From NCBI GenBank assembly GCA_031413635.1, contig JANOFM010000079.1, positions 1 through 58,805 of the forward strand: a stretch of DNA of 58,805 bases, in the 5' to 3' direction. Position 1 is the stretch's first letter. Each line of letters begins with the position of its first letter. This DNA is from SZUA-430 sp031413635 (lineage in GTDB: Bacteria > Pseudomonadota > Alphaproteobacteria > Micropepsales > Micropepsaceae). Of this stretch, positions 7,729 through 15,029 are shown piece after piece. The notes beneath the pieces are model-generated. The model made no database searches. It was not told the origin of the DNA and saw nothing but the letters and a program-made list of their open reading frames with translations. A program made the translations under genes and the position numbers.

Positions 7729-8517
7729 TCACGTCTTGAGAATGGTACGACGAACCAGCCAAAAATAGATCCCGTAGGGAAGCACCCGCGCAATCTTCAG
7801 TATCGCGACAAACCGCCTGGGATAAGCGATCTCGAAGCGCTTCCGCGCAAGACCATCGATTGTCAGCCGAGCAGCCTCGGGCGCCTCCATCAGGAAGGGC
7901 ATATCAAACTCGTTCTGCGCCGTTAGCGGAGTTTTGACAAAGCCTGGATTGATGACACTGACCGTCACGCCGCGCTCATCGAGCTCGGGTTTTAGGCATT
8001 CGGCAAGGTTGATCAAGGCGGCCTTCGAAGGGCCATAGGCGGCCGCTTTCGGCAAGCCGCGATAACCGGCCACCGACGCGATCCACGCGAGATGTCCATT
8101 CTTGCGCCCCAACATGCGAGGCAGAATTGCCGAGAGACAATTGACGACGCCCAAATAGTTCGCCGTCATCGTTCGTTCGAAAATCGCGGGATCGACTTGA
8201 TCGACTACAACCGGGCTATAAGTCCCCGCCCCAAGAATGGCCAAGTCGATCGGCCCCAACTCGCGCTCGATCCGTTCAACGACGGCGGCCACAGAGCCGC
8301 GATCCGTGACGTCCAATGGGTAGGCCCGAATTCCGAGGCCCAATTCCGCAAGCGTTGCGACCGAACGGGCCGATGCTGCGACCGCAACACCCGACGCAGC
8401 AAGCTGAAGCGCGATCTCCCGGCCAATGCCCGTCGAGGCGCCGGTGATCCACACCACCTTCCAGGGAAGTTTGCGGGTCAAATGCCGATGAACGGTTGTA
8501 AGAGCCGAACGGCCCAC
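7729..8517 (-). CDS. Short-chain dehydrogenase/reductase of the sigma-E module
   Basis: This is an NAD(P)-dependent oxidoreductase with a Rossmann fold. The nucleotide site TGASTGIG is near residues 25-32, the catalytic Ser is in IASVAGY, and the Tyr/Lys pair is in YGPSK (about 161-165). The C-terminus has a hydrophobic stretch (VLPYGIYFWLVRR) that could attach it to the membrane. The ATG at 8517 lies inside chrR, giving a 40-bp overlap. A TTG at 8481, overlapping the chrR stop, is an alternative start that would lose 12 residues. The substrate is unknown. Its position behind chrR suggests induction by singlet oxygen or lipid oxidation stress. Confidence 0.87.
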   Translation of the reverse strand: MGRSALTTVHRHLTRKLPWKVVWITGASTGIGREIALQLAASGVAVAASARSVATLAELGLGIRAYPLDVTDRGSVAAVVERIERELGPIDLAILGAGTYSPVVVDQVDPAIFERTMTANYLGVVNCLSAILPRMLGRKNGHLAWIASVAGYRGLPKAAAYGPSKAALINLAECLKPELDERGVTVSVINPGFVKTPLTAQNEFDMPFLMEAPEAARLTIDGLARKRFEIAYPRRFVAILKIARVLPYGIYFWLVRRTILKT

Positions 8518-9131
8518 GACTTAAATCGGGTCGGCGCCTCCGTTGCGACAAGACAAAAGCAAGGCTCACTGCCCTCGACGATCGGCTGATGCTCGACGTC
8601 GACGTCCAGATCGGCCACGTCGCCCGCAGCAAACCGGCCGAAACGATCATTGTAAGCGCCCGACAGGATGAGTGTGATCTCCTCACCGCCGTGCCCGTGT
8701 TCGGGCATCGACACCCCTGCCGCGACGCGAACGAGAAATAGCTTGCTACGCGAACCCTCCGGCACCGGAAGATCGTACATCGCCCAACCCGGAGCTTTGG
8801 TTTTCCATTTGAGATCAGCGAGCCGTTGCCCGGCCAGCAGACGCGCAAGCGGCAATGGAAGCTCGCTCGCCGCCGGCGCCTTCTTGGGAAAGCGATGCAA
8901 AGTTGCCTGATCGAGCCTATCGAGAGTGCGGTTGCGACAGTCGTCCGACACCGATGTTCCATCGATATCGGCAAGCAAAGCACCTCCAACCTGCTCGGCT
9001 TCGCGCAAGGCGTTCAAACAGGCAGGGCACAAAGCGATATGGGCGGCGCACACAACGCCCAACGCCGGATCAAGCGTACCGGCGGCGAACGCCAGCATAG
9101 TCGCGAAATCCAAATGATGATGAATACTCAA
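8478..9131 (-). CDS. chrR: ChrR-type zinc anti-sigma factor with cupin domain
   Basis: ChrR binds and silences the group IV sigma factor RpoE and releases it when singlet oxygen or peroxides appear. The N-terminal zinc anti-sigma domain has an early His (SIHHHLDF) and the HxxxCxxC motif in AAHIALCPACLNAL (about 31-44). The C-terminal half is a cupin with the metal motif PEHGHGGEEITLILSG. Length, 217 aa, is normal for ChrR. The start is TTG at 9129-9131, overlapping the rpoE stop as TTGA; homologues begin at this point, so I keep it. The non-ATG start may lower anti-sigma output, but coupling to rpoE translation would compensate. Confidence 0.9.
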   Translation of the reverse strand: MSIHHHLDFATMLAFAAGTLDPALGVVCAAHIALCPACLNALREAEQVGGALLADIDGTSVSDDCRNRTLDRLDQATLHRFPKKAPAASELPLPLARLLAGQRLADLKWKTKAPGWAMYDLPVPEGSRSKLFLVRVAAGVSMPEHGHGGEEITLILSGAYNDRFGRFAAGDVADLDVDVEHQPIVEGSEPCFCLVATEAPTRFKSWAVRLLQPFIGI

Positions 9132-9709
9132 TTGAGTGTCTCCAAGCTCTTACGGAGGCGTCCGTAGGCAAGACGCATCCGTGACTTAACGGTTCCGAGC
9201 GGCACGTTCAGCCGCAGTGCAATCTCGCTCTGTGGCAAGTCGTCGACGAACGAGAGCATTAGCGGTTCCTTCTGCTCCGCCGGGATCTCCGCCAACGCTT
9301 GTGACACTAGTCGGGCCTCTTGTTTGCGCGTCAAAATTTCATCGCTTCCAGGCTCGCCGGACGGCGCGTCGTAATCGCCGATATCCGAAAGCGGCATCAG
9401 CGATGATCGCCGCGCCCGATCGATCCACAAATTTCGTGCAATCGTAAAAACCCAGGTCGACACCGCACCCTTTGCAGGATCGTACATGCCGGCCTTGGTC
9501 CAAACGAGGATCATGGTTTCCTGCACCAAATCTTCGGCAAGCTCAGGCGACGCGCCCTTGCGCGCCATAAAGCTTTTGAGCCGCGGCGCAAAAAAATCGA
9601 ACAAACCTCCAAAGGCCGAACGGTCGAGGTTCTGCGCTACACTGCTCAACATGCGACGGGCGGCTTGATCCTCCTGCCGCCTGCCGCTCAGGTCATCTGG
9701 TTCTGCCAT
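9128..9709 (-). CDS. rpoE: ECF RNA polymerase sigma factor, RpoE/ChrR-controlled type
   Basis: This is a group IV sigma factor that directs the response to singlet oxygen. Region 2 contains LAEDLVQETMILVWTKAGMY and TWVFTIARNLWIDRARR. Region 4 contains LPQSEIALRLNVPLGTVKSRMRLAYGRLR without a C-terminal extension. I chose the ATG at 9709 (MAEPDDLSG); a TTG nine codons upstream is unlikely because it would lie close to the predicted transcription start. The gene overlaps chrR by 4 bp (TTGA). A TGATCC-N18 element at 9757-9786 on the minus strand is placed for autoregulation. Confidence 0.92.
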   Translation of the reverse strand: MAEPDDLSGRRQEDQAARRMLSSVAQNLDRSAFGGLFDFFAPRLKSFMARKGASPELAEDLVQETMILVWTKAGMYDPAKGAVSTWVFTIARNLWIDRARRSSLMPLSDIGDYDAPSGEPGSDEILTRKQEARLVSQALAEIPAEQKEPLMLSFVDDLPQSEIALRLNVPLGTVKSRMRLAYGRLRKSLETLN

Positions 9710-9756
9710 GCCCGAGACCACCGCGTGCAAGCACAAATCCTCTCATTAATCACCTC

Positions 9757-9786
9757 GTGATACGTCCTTTCGCTGGCACCGGATCA
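9757..9786 (-). promoter_or_regulatory. Candidate sigma-E autoregulatory promoter of rpoE-chrR
   Basis: Reading leftward, TGATCC (9786 to 9781) is followed by an 18-bp spacer and TATCAC (9762 to 9757). The -35 hexamer and 18-bp spacing equal the known promoter for ChrR-controlled RpoE; the -10 is only a partial match to the TAAGA-type box. It lies ~48 bp before the rpoE ATG. Confidence 0.55.
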
Positions 9787-9826
9787 CTGGCACCAATCCG
9801 GGGTCAATTAAGCAAACTCCCCTCGC

Positions 9827-9856
9827 TGATCCAACCGCACCGCATCCACGTAATAG
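9827..9856 (+). promoter_or_regulatory. Candidate sigma-E promoter of the amine oxidase-cfa unit
   Basis: TGATCC at 9827-9832, an 18-bp spacer, then TAATAG at 9851-9856. This agrees with the pattern used by ChrR-type RpoE and points rightward at the gene starting at 9884, leaving a leader of only about 20 nt. Its partner on the other strand is 40 bp away. Confidence 0.65.
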
Positions 9857-9883
9857 TCCCAAATCACAGAAAGTAACAACTCC

Positions 9884-11230
9884 TTGGTTCCTTACAAAAT
9901 TGCCGTCGTTGGCTCGGGAATTTCGGGCCTTTCCGCCGCTTGGCTCTTGTCGCAACGCCACGGCGTTACGCTGTTCGAATCGGAAGACCGGCTCGGCGGC
10001 CACTCGCATACGGTCGATTGTCTCCTAGAAGGCAAGTCCATCGCGGTCGATACCGGCTTCATCGTCTATAACCAAAATACCTACCCCAACCTCACCGCCC
10101 TTTTCAGCCATTTGAATGTGCCGACTGCCGAAGCCGCCATGGGCTTCGGCGTTTCGCTCGAAAACGGGCGTTACGAATACTCCGGCAACGGCGCGCTCCA
10201 GATGTTGGGAACCTTGCGCAACCTGGCGGACCGCGGTCACTGGCGAATGCTTGGAGATGTCGTTCGGTTTTTCCGCACGGCATCGGCGCGCTCGCAAAGC
10301 CTCGGAGACCAAGTCACGCTCGGGCAGTTCATCGCCGAGCAAGGATATTCCCATGACTTCGTCGAACGCCATCTGCTTCCGATGGCGGGCGCCATATGGT
10401 CTTCCCCACCCCAGCAGATGCTTGATTATCCCGCGCGCGCATTCCTGAATTTTTTCGACAATCACGGTCTCCTGAAGTTTGTGAACCGGCCGCAGTGGCG
10501 CACGGTTGTGGGCGGATCGCGCGAGTACGTGAACCGACTTGTCGCCGACGGTCGGATGACGCGCCTCACCGGAAGTGGGATCGCATCGATCAGGCGCTTG
10601 GGTGCCGGTGTCGAGCTGCAAACACAGGGCGGCTCCCGCCAAACGTTCGATCACGTGGTGATTGCGACCCATGCCGACCAGGCACTGGCCATGCTCGCCG
10701 ATCCGACTCCTGACGAACACCGCTGTCTCTCGTCCTTCCGTTACGCGCGCAACCGCGCCGTGTTACATCGGGACGCATCGTTGATGCCGCGCCGTCGGCG
10801 CCTTTGGTCGAGCTGGAATTTTCTATCGAGCACGAATGCGCGTGGCGCCGACTACACTGTTTCCTATTGGATGAATGCGCTGCAGCCCCTCGCGACCACC
10901 ACCGACCTCTTCGTCAGTCTAAATCCGCACCGGGAGCCCGCCGAAGGCACCGCGGAGCGCGAGTTTTCCTATGAGCATCCGATCTTCACGCTTGAGACCG
11001 CGAGAGTGCAGCGGCAACTATGGTCGTTACAGGGCCATCGCGGAACGTGGTTTTGCGGCGCGCATTTTGGAGCTGGTTTTCACGAAGACGGTCTCCAGGC
11101 GGGTTTGGCTGTGGCCGAACAACTCGGCGGCCTGAAACGCCCATGGTCTCTCGCCAAGCCGTCAACACGCATTCATGTTACGCCGGACCATCTTCCATCA
11201 AATTTCGCGCTGTCCGAGGCCGCCGAATGA
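9884..11230 (+). CDS. FAD-dependent amine-oxidase-like protein of the sigma-E regulon
   Basis: This is a flavoprotein of the NAD(P)/FAD amine-oxidase type. The dinucleotide site VGSGISGLSAA is at about 8-18, and FESEDRLGGHSHTV at 31-44 gives the FAD-binding arginine and glycines. The C-terminal FAD motif CGAHFGAGFHEDGLQAG is near 393-409. Length is 448 aa. No ATG is available: the start is TTG at 9884 just before the Rossmann strand. In other proteobacteria this family sits with CFA synthase and is under RpoE-ChrR control, and is thought to modify membrane fatty acids (for example furan fatty acid formation in some species). The exact reaction here is not provable from sequence. Confidence 0.87.
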   Translation: MVPYKIAVVGSGISGLSAAWLLSQRHGVTLFESEDRLGGHSHTVDCLLEGKSIAVDTGFIVYNQNTYPNLTALFSHLNVPTAEAAMGFGVSLENGRYEYSGNGALQMLGTLRNLADRGHWRMLGDVVRFFRTASARSQSLGDQVTLGQFIAEQGYSHDFVERHLLPMAGAIWSSPPQQMLDYPARAFLNFFDNHGLLKFVNRPQWRTVVGGSREYVNRLVADGRMTRLTGSGIASIRRLGAGVELQTQGGSRQTFDHVVIATHADQALAMLADPTPDEHRCLSSFRYARNRAVLHRDASLMPRRRRLWSSWNFLSSTNARGADYTVSYWMNALQPLATTTDLFVSLNPHREPAEGTAEREFSYEHPIFTLETARVQRQLWSLQGHRGTWFCGAHFGAGFHEDGLQAGLAVAEQLGGLKRPWSLAKPSTRIHVTPDHLPSNFALSEAAE

Positions 11231-11312
11231 GCGAACGCGAAAATCACCTCGATCATGGTGAAACGCTTCACCGAAAGAATGCCTCGCGCACTAATCCGGC
11301 CAAAGAAAACAC

Positions 11313-12512
11313 ATGAGCTCTATTTCCATAGGCATGCGCAGCGGCGCACTCGACCGGCTGATGATGACCCTCGCCCGCCGTGCGACCCGCCGCGAAGTTA
11401 GAAGCCATCTCGAACTCACTCTGCCGTCGGGCAGCGTCATTGAGTTCGGTCACGCATCGCAGGCACCCGCCGCCCGAATTCACCTTCGATCTTACAAAGC
11501 ACTTTGGGCGTCGATCCGCCGCGGATCTCTGGGCTTGTGCGAGTCATACGTCGATGGCCATTGGGACAGCCCCGATCCAATGCGCGTGTTTTCCTTCTTT
11601 CTGCAGAACGGCGAAGTCCTTGACCGCGCCACTAATTTCGCAGGCGTTGCAAGACTAATCGACCGGGTTTGGCATCGCCGACGCAGCAACAGCCGCCGTG
11701 GTTCAAAACGCAACATCGAAGCCCATTACGATCTCGGCAACGATTTCTACAGGCTGTGGCTCGATCCAAGCATGACTTACTCGTCGGCCTGGTTCGGCGG
11801 AGGTGCACAAGACCTCGAAGCGGCGCAGGCCGCGAAATATCAACTCGTGCTGGACGCTCTAGGTCTCAAACCCGACCACGCGCTGCTCGAGATCGGATGC
11901 GGCTGGGGCGGCTTGGCGGAAGCGGCGGTGGGCATTGGGGCGAACGTCACCGCCATCACCCTGTCGCAGGAACAGCGTGGCTACGCCAAGCAGCGTCTCA
12001 ACGGCGGCGCCGATCTTCGTCTGCAAGACTATCGAGACGTCGACGGTACGTTCGATCGCATCGCATCGATCGAAATGATTGAAGCCGTCGGCGAAGCGTA
12101 CTGGCCGCGCTATTTCCGTGTGCTTTTCGAACGGCTCAAACCGGGCGGCGTTGCGATAATCCAAGCCATCACGATCGACCCGCGCTTGTTTCCCGATTAC
12201 CGGCGCGGCGTGGATTTCATCCAGCGCCACATCTTCCCGGGCGGAATGTTGCCGACGGCAGAAATGCTCCGGCACCATGCCGACGCAGCCGGACTTGACT
12301 GTCAGCCGGTGCTGAACTTCGGCGAGGACTACGAGCGCACGCTTTTCATGTGGCGTCAGCGCTTCGAGGCGGCTTGGCCGAAAATTGCGGCGCTCGGATT
12401 CGATGAGCGTTTCCATCGCAAGTGGCGGCTTTATCTTGCCTATTGCGAGGCGGGATTTCGCGCGCGAACCATTGACGTGGGCCTCTATCGCTTCACCCGG
12501 CCGCCGTCCTGA
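11313..12512 (+). CDS. cfa: Cyclopropane-fatty-acyl-phospholipid synthase family methyltransferase
   Basis: This is an SAM-dependent enzyme that adds a methylene or methyl group to unsaturated acyl chains of membrane phospholipids. The N-terminal lipid-binding part (1-130) precedes NIEAHYDLGNDFYRLWLD (about 135-152), the SAM site EIGCGWGG (about 193-200) and the active-site helix IEMIEAVGEAYW. Length, 399 aa, is standard. It lies 82 bp after the amine oxidase on the same strand. Many related clusters have a DUF1365 gene between these two, and it is absent here. Control by the promoter at 9827 through readthrough is likely; no separate TGATCC box was seen before it. Confidence 0.92.
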   Translation: MSSISIGMRSGALDRLMMTLARRATRREVRSHLELTLPSGSVIEFGHASQAPAARIHLRSYKALWASIRRGSLGLCESYVDGHWDSPDPMRVFSFFLQNGEVLDRATNFAGVARLIDRVWHRRRSNSRRGSKRNIEAHYDLGNDFYRLWLDPSMTYSSAWFGGGAQDLEAAQAAKYQLVLDALGLKPDHALLEIGCGWGGLAEAAVGIGANVTAITLSQEQRGYAKQRLNGGADLRLQDYRDVDGTFDRIASIEMIEAVGEAYWPRYFRVLFERLKPGGVAIIQAITIDPRLFPDYRRGVDFIQRHIFPGGMLPTAEMLRHHADAAGLDCQPVLNFGEDYERTLFMWRQRFEAAWPKIAALGFDERFHRKWRLYLAYCEAGFRARTIDVGLYRFTRPPS

Positions 12513-12747
12513 GCCGCGCACTCATTCCGGTCTTGCTGCACCGCACAATTCGTCGCCGCCGCGTTTCCGGGCGCGAACGATTGTTCGCTACGCACATGCG
12601 GTATCGAATTAACTGTGAGTACATGATTTGTGAACGGAACTTTGAAAGTTCGGGTGTAACTTCCACGAATCGCTGGCCCCCAAACAAGAGCCAGTCGCGC
12701 GAGAGAGATCGGCCGCAACGCTGTCTCCGCGCACATGGGAGAGACGA

Positions 12748-12993
12748 ATGCAGAGCCAACCCTCGATCACCGCATACAACGTGTTGCAGCCCTCCGTTGT
12801 GCGGAACATCCGCGAAGCCTTTGACGATGCCGTCAAAGCCGTTCAAGAACGCCGTGGCCCTAACGCGCCGCCGCCGTCCGACGCCGTTCGCGCAAAAATT
12901 GCCAAGACAATCGTCGCAATGGCCCGCCATGGCGTGTGCGACGTCAAACGCCTGCGCGACGAGACGCTTTCAGCGCTTCATCTCGCGCTGTAA
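12748..12993 (+). CDS. Small conserved-type alphaproteobacterial protein, unknown function
   Basis: This 81-residue protein is soluble and largely helical, with RNIREAFDDAVKAVQERRG in the middle and IAKTIVAMARHGVCDVKRLR near the C-terminus. This helix pattern resembles small uncharacterised proteins often seen in Hyphomicrobiales, but I cannot name a domain. A GGGAGA-type ribosome site lies just before the ATG. The 235 bp upstream holds no gene I can support. Confidence 0.65.
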   Translation: MQSQPSITAYNVLQPSVVRNIREAFDDAVKAVQERRGPNAPPPSDAVRAKIAKTIVAMARHGVCDVKRLRDETLSALHLAL

Positions 12994-13400
12994 CGCTACC
13001 GTTCAGTCAAATACAATCGTAAATCATGGCTGCGCGGCGAATGCCGCGCCATAAACGCGCCATGCCGGTCAATCGCGGTCGTTAGTCCGCCGATCAATGG
13101 TGCTTCTCTACAATCGCGACGAAAACAAGCAACTCCGCATTAGTCAAGGGCCTCAAAAGGTGATCACAAGCCCCCCCATTAACACTTGCGCGGCTATGGG
13201 TGAGCGGCCATCTTTTGGCCCGCGACTGGCTTTGCCGAAAGACGAGTGCATGAAGACGTGCCGCATTTACCCGCCGGTTTCCATACCTAGTTGGTTACGC
13301 GTCGCGCCCAAACCTCCAGCAGGATAAGTCAAGCGCTGTTGGTACGCCCGCGGGCAGTCCGCGGCGCGGCCGTGTACCCTTGATAGGAATGGACTGAAAA
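12994..13400. other. 407-bp intergenic stretch, no gene supported
   Basis: Only short frames without coding character are present. A small hairpin GGCCA-TCTTT-TGGCC lies at 13206-13220 and a GC-rich stem near 13345-13372, just before the second cold-shock gene. The second is likely part of the csp leader. No promoter stands out. Confidence 0.4.
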
Positions 13401-13607
13401 ATGGCGATTGGCGTTGTCAAATTCTTCAACACCGGGAAAGGCTTTGGATTTATCGCACCGGATGGCGGCGGAAAAGATGTGTTCGTCCACATCACCGCGC
13501 TGCAGCGTTCGGGCATCCAAGAACTCGCAGAAGGACAAAAGGTGAGTTTCGAATCCGCTCCGGGGCGTGACGGCCGGATTTCGGCAGACAGGTTGAAGGT
13601 CATCTAA
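13401..13607 (+). CDS. Cold-shock protein, CspA family (second copy)
   Basis: A 68-residue cold-shock domain with RNP-1 (KGFGFI) and RNP-2 (DVFVHI) intact, beginning MAIGVVKFFN. It differs from the first copy in many positions (for example QELAEGQKVSFESAPG in the second half). It therefore probably has a separate role or expression condition. It stands alone, with a long leader upstream containing a GC-rich stem, and is convergent with the MgtC/DUF4010 gene. Confidence 0.95.
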   Translation: MAIGVVKFFNTGKGFGFIAPDGGGKDVFVHITALQRSGIQELAEGQKVSFESAPGRDGRISADRLKVI

Positions 13608-13666
13608 CAATAACGACAATCAAAATTCCTGCGCTTCGGCGTGTGGTCGCAAGCCGCACGCCGTTT

Positions 13667-14944
13667 TCATTTCAGAATCAGCATTGCCGCAAGTCCAAAT
13701 CCGGATGCGATACCCGATGCTGCCAGCGCCGCAATCGCCGGGACTGCAATCTCCCGAGCACCTTGAAAATATGCGATCCCCGACTTGACGATCGTGTTTG
13801 CGATGATGGCGGCGGCGACGCTGATCCCCGCCGCATTGTCGTTCGCGCCGGACGCGCTCGATTCCGAAAGACGGACCGCCGACACGGTCGCCGCGTCGAC
13901 ATCGATCGCCCCCGACAAGAATCCGCTGATGACGATCCCGATATCGCCCGCATGGACCTGCGCGTAATGCGCCGCCACCAGCACGACGCTTACGATCAGA
14001 ACAAACTGAATCGCCGAACTCACCATGTCCGGCGAACCGGCGTTTAACTCTGCCGTTTCCGCCTGATTGAGGCTGTGCCGGGTCACGATCAAGGCGGCCA
14101 GAATGGCAGCGACCGCGCCGCAAGCGAGCGGCACGATGACCTCGTCCAGTAACCGCACACCCAACGCGCCGACCAACAATCCCGTTCGAATGAACATGAC
14201 GGCCTGCGCCGTCGCCACGGCACCCGCCAGCGGCAGTGACGCAGAGGGCGCGGCCTTAGAGGCGCGCGATGCTGAGACGGTCAAACTCGTCGATGAAACC
14301 AACCCGCCCAAGAGCCCCATCGCCAACGCTCCATGTCGCGTCCCCGCGACGCGCATGGCCACGTAGCCGGCAAAACCGATGGCCGAGATCACGACCACAG
14401 CCCACCACAGCCTGTATGGGTTCAATACGCCGCCCGGGCCGAAACCTTGGTCCGGCAATACCGGCAACAGCACGACCGAGACGAGCAGCAACTTGATCGC
14501 CGCCGTCAGCTCGAACTGTTGCACGCGGCCGAGAAAACCGTGCAGCTGATCCTTCAAATGCAGCAATGCGACCAGAGCCGCCCCGGTCAGCGCCGCCGCG
14601 AGCAATTCGCCGGCCCCCGCAAGCGCGCCGAGTACAAACGTCAAAACCGCGGCAACTTCCGTGGTCGCACCGCGATCCGCCTCCCGAGCGGAAACTTCGG
14701 TGAAATAAATGATCGCAATCAGCGCGAAAACGCCCAGAGCGACCGCCGCCGCAAATGCCGGGCCGAAGCGATCAAGACCAATTCCCGCACCGAACCCGAT
14801 CAGCGAAATGATCGCGAACGTGCGGATGCCCGCTTCACGGCGCCCGGACGGCTCATCGCGTTGCCGCCAGCCGCGCTCGAATCCCGCCGCAAGGCCGATC
14901 GCCAGCGCCACGACAAACCTAGCATAGATTTCTTGGTCGGCCAT
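13667..14944 (-). CDS. MgtC/SapB N-terminal and DUF4010 membrane protein
   Basis: This is a 425-residue polytopic inner-membrane protein. The N-terminal ~140 residues match the MgtC/SapB pattern (VVALAIGLAAGFERGWRQRD and AGIRTFAIISLIGFGAGIG). The rest is the DUF4010 helix bundle, with GLLGGLVSSTSLTVSASR near the centre and a second internal GFLSGAIDVDAATVSAVRLS. The repeated SS/DA-type motifs in two halves suggest an inverted-repeat transporter fold. The substrate is unknown; MgtC relatives are tied to magnesium limitation and ATP synthase regulation. It is convergent with csp. Confidence 0.86.
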   Translation of the reverse strand: MADQEIYARFVVALAIGLAAGFERGWRQRDEPSGRREAGIRTFAIISLIGFGAGIGLDRFGPAFAAAVALGVFALIAIIYFTEVSAREADRGATTEVAAVLTFVLGALAGAGELLAAALTGAALVALLHLKDQLHGFLGRVQQFELTAAIKLLLVSVVLLPVLPDQGFGPGGVLNPYRLWWAVVVISAIGFAGYVAMRVAGTRHGALAMGLLGGLVSSTSLTVSASRASKAAPSASLPLAGAVATAQAVMFIRTGLLVGALGVRLLDEVIVPLACGAVAAILAALIVTRHSLNQAETAELNAGSPDMVSSAIQFVLIVSVVLVAAHYAQVHAGDIGIVISGFLSGAIDVDAATVSAVRLSESSASGANDNAAGISVAAAIIANTIVKSGIAYFQGAREIAVPAIAALAASGIASGFGLAAMLILK

Positions 14945-15029
14945 GGCATCAGCATTACCGTGGAAACAGCGAAAGGCGCAAATCGTGCGCCATTGAACAT
15001 TAACCTGATTTGAGCGCTAAAGTGACACC

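Noticed and set aside
13097..13327. Short frame between the small protein at 12748 and the second csp
   Set aside because: Weak start, odd composition and no ribosome site. More likely the csp leader or unused spacer.
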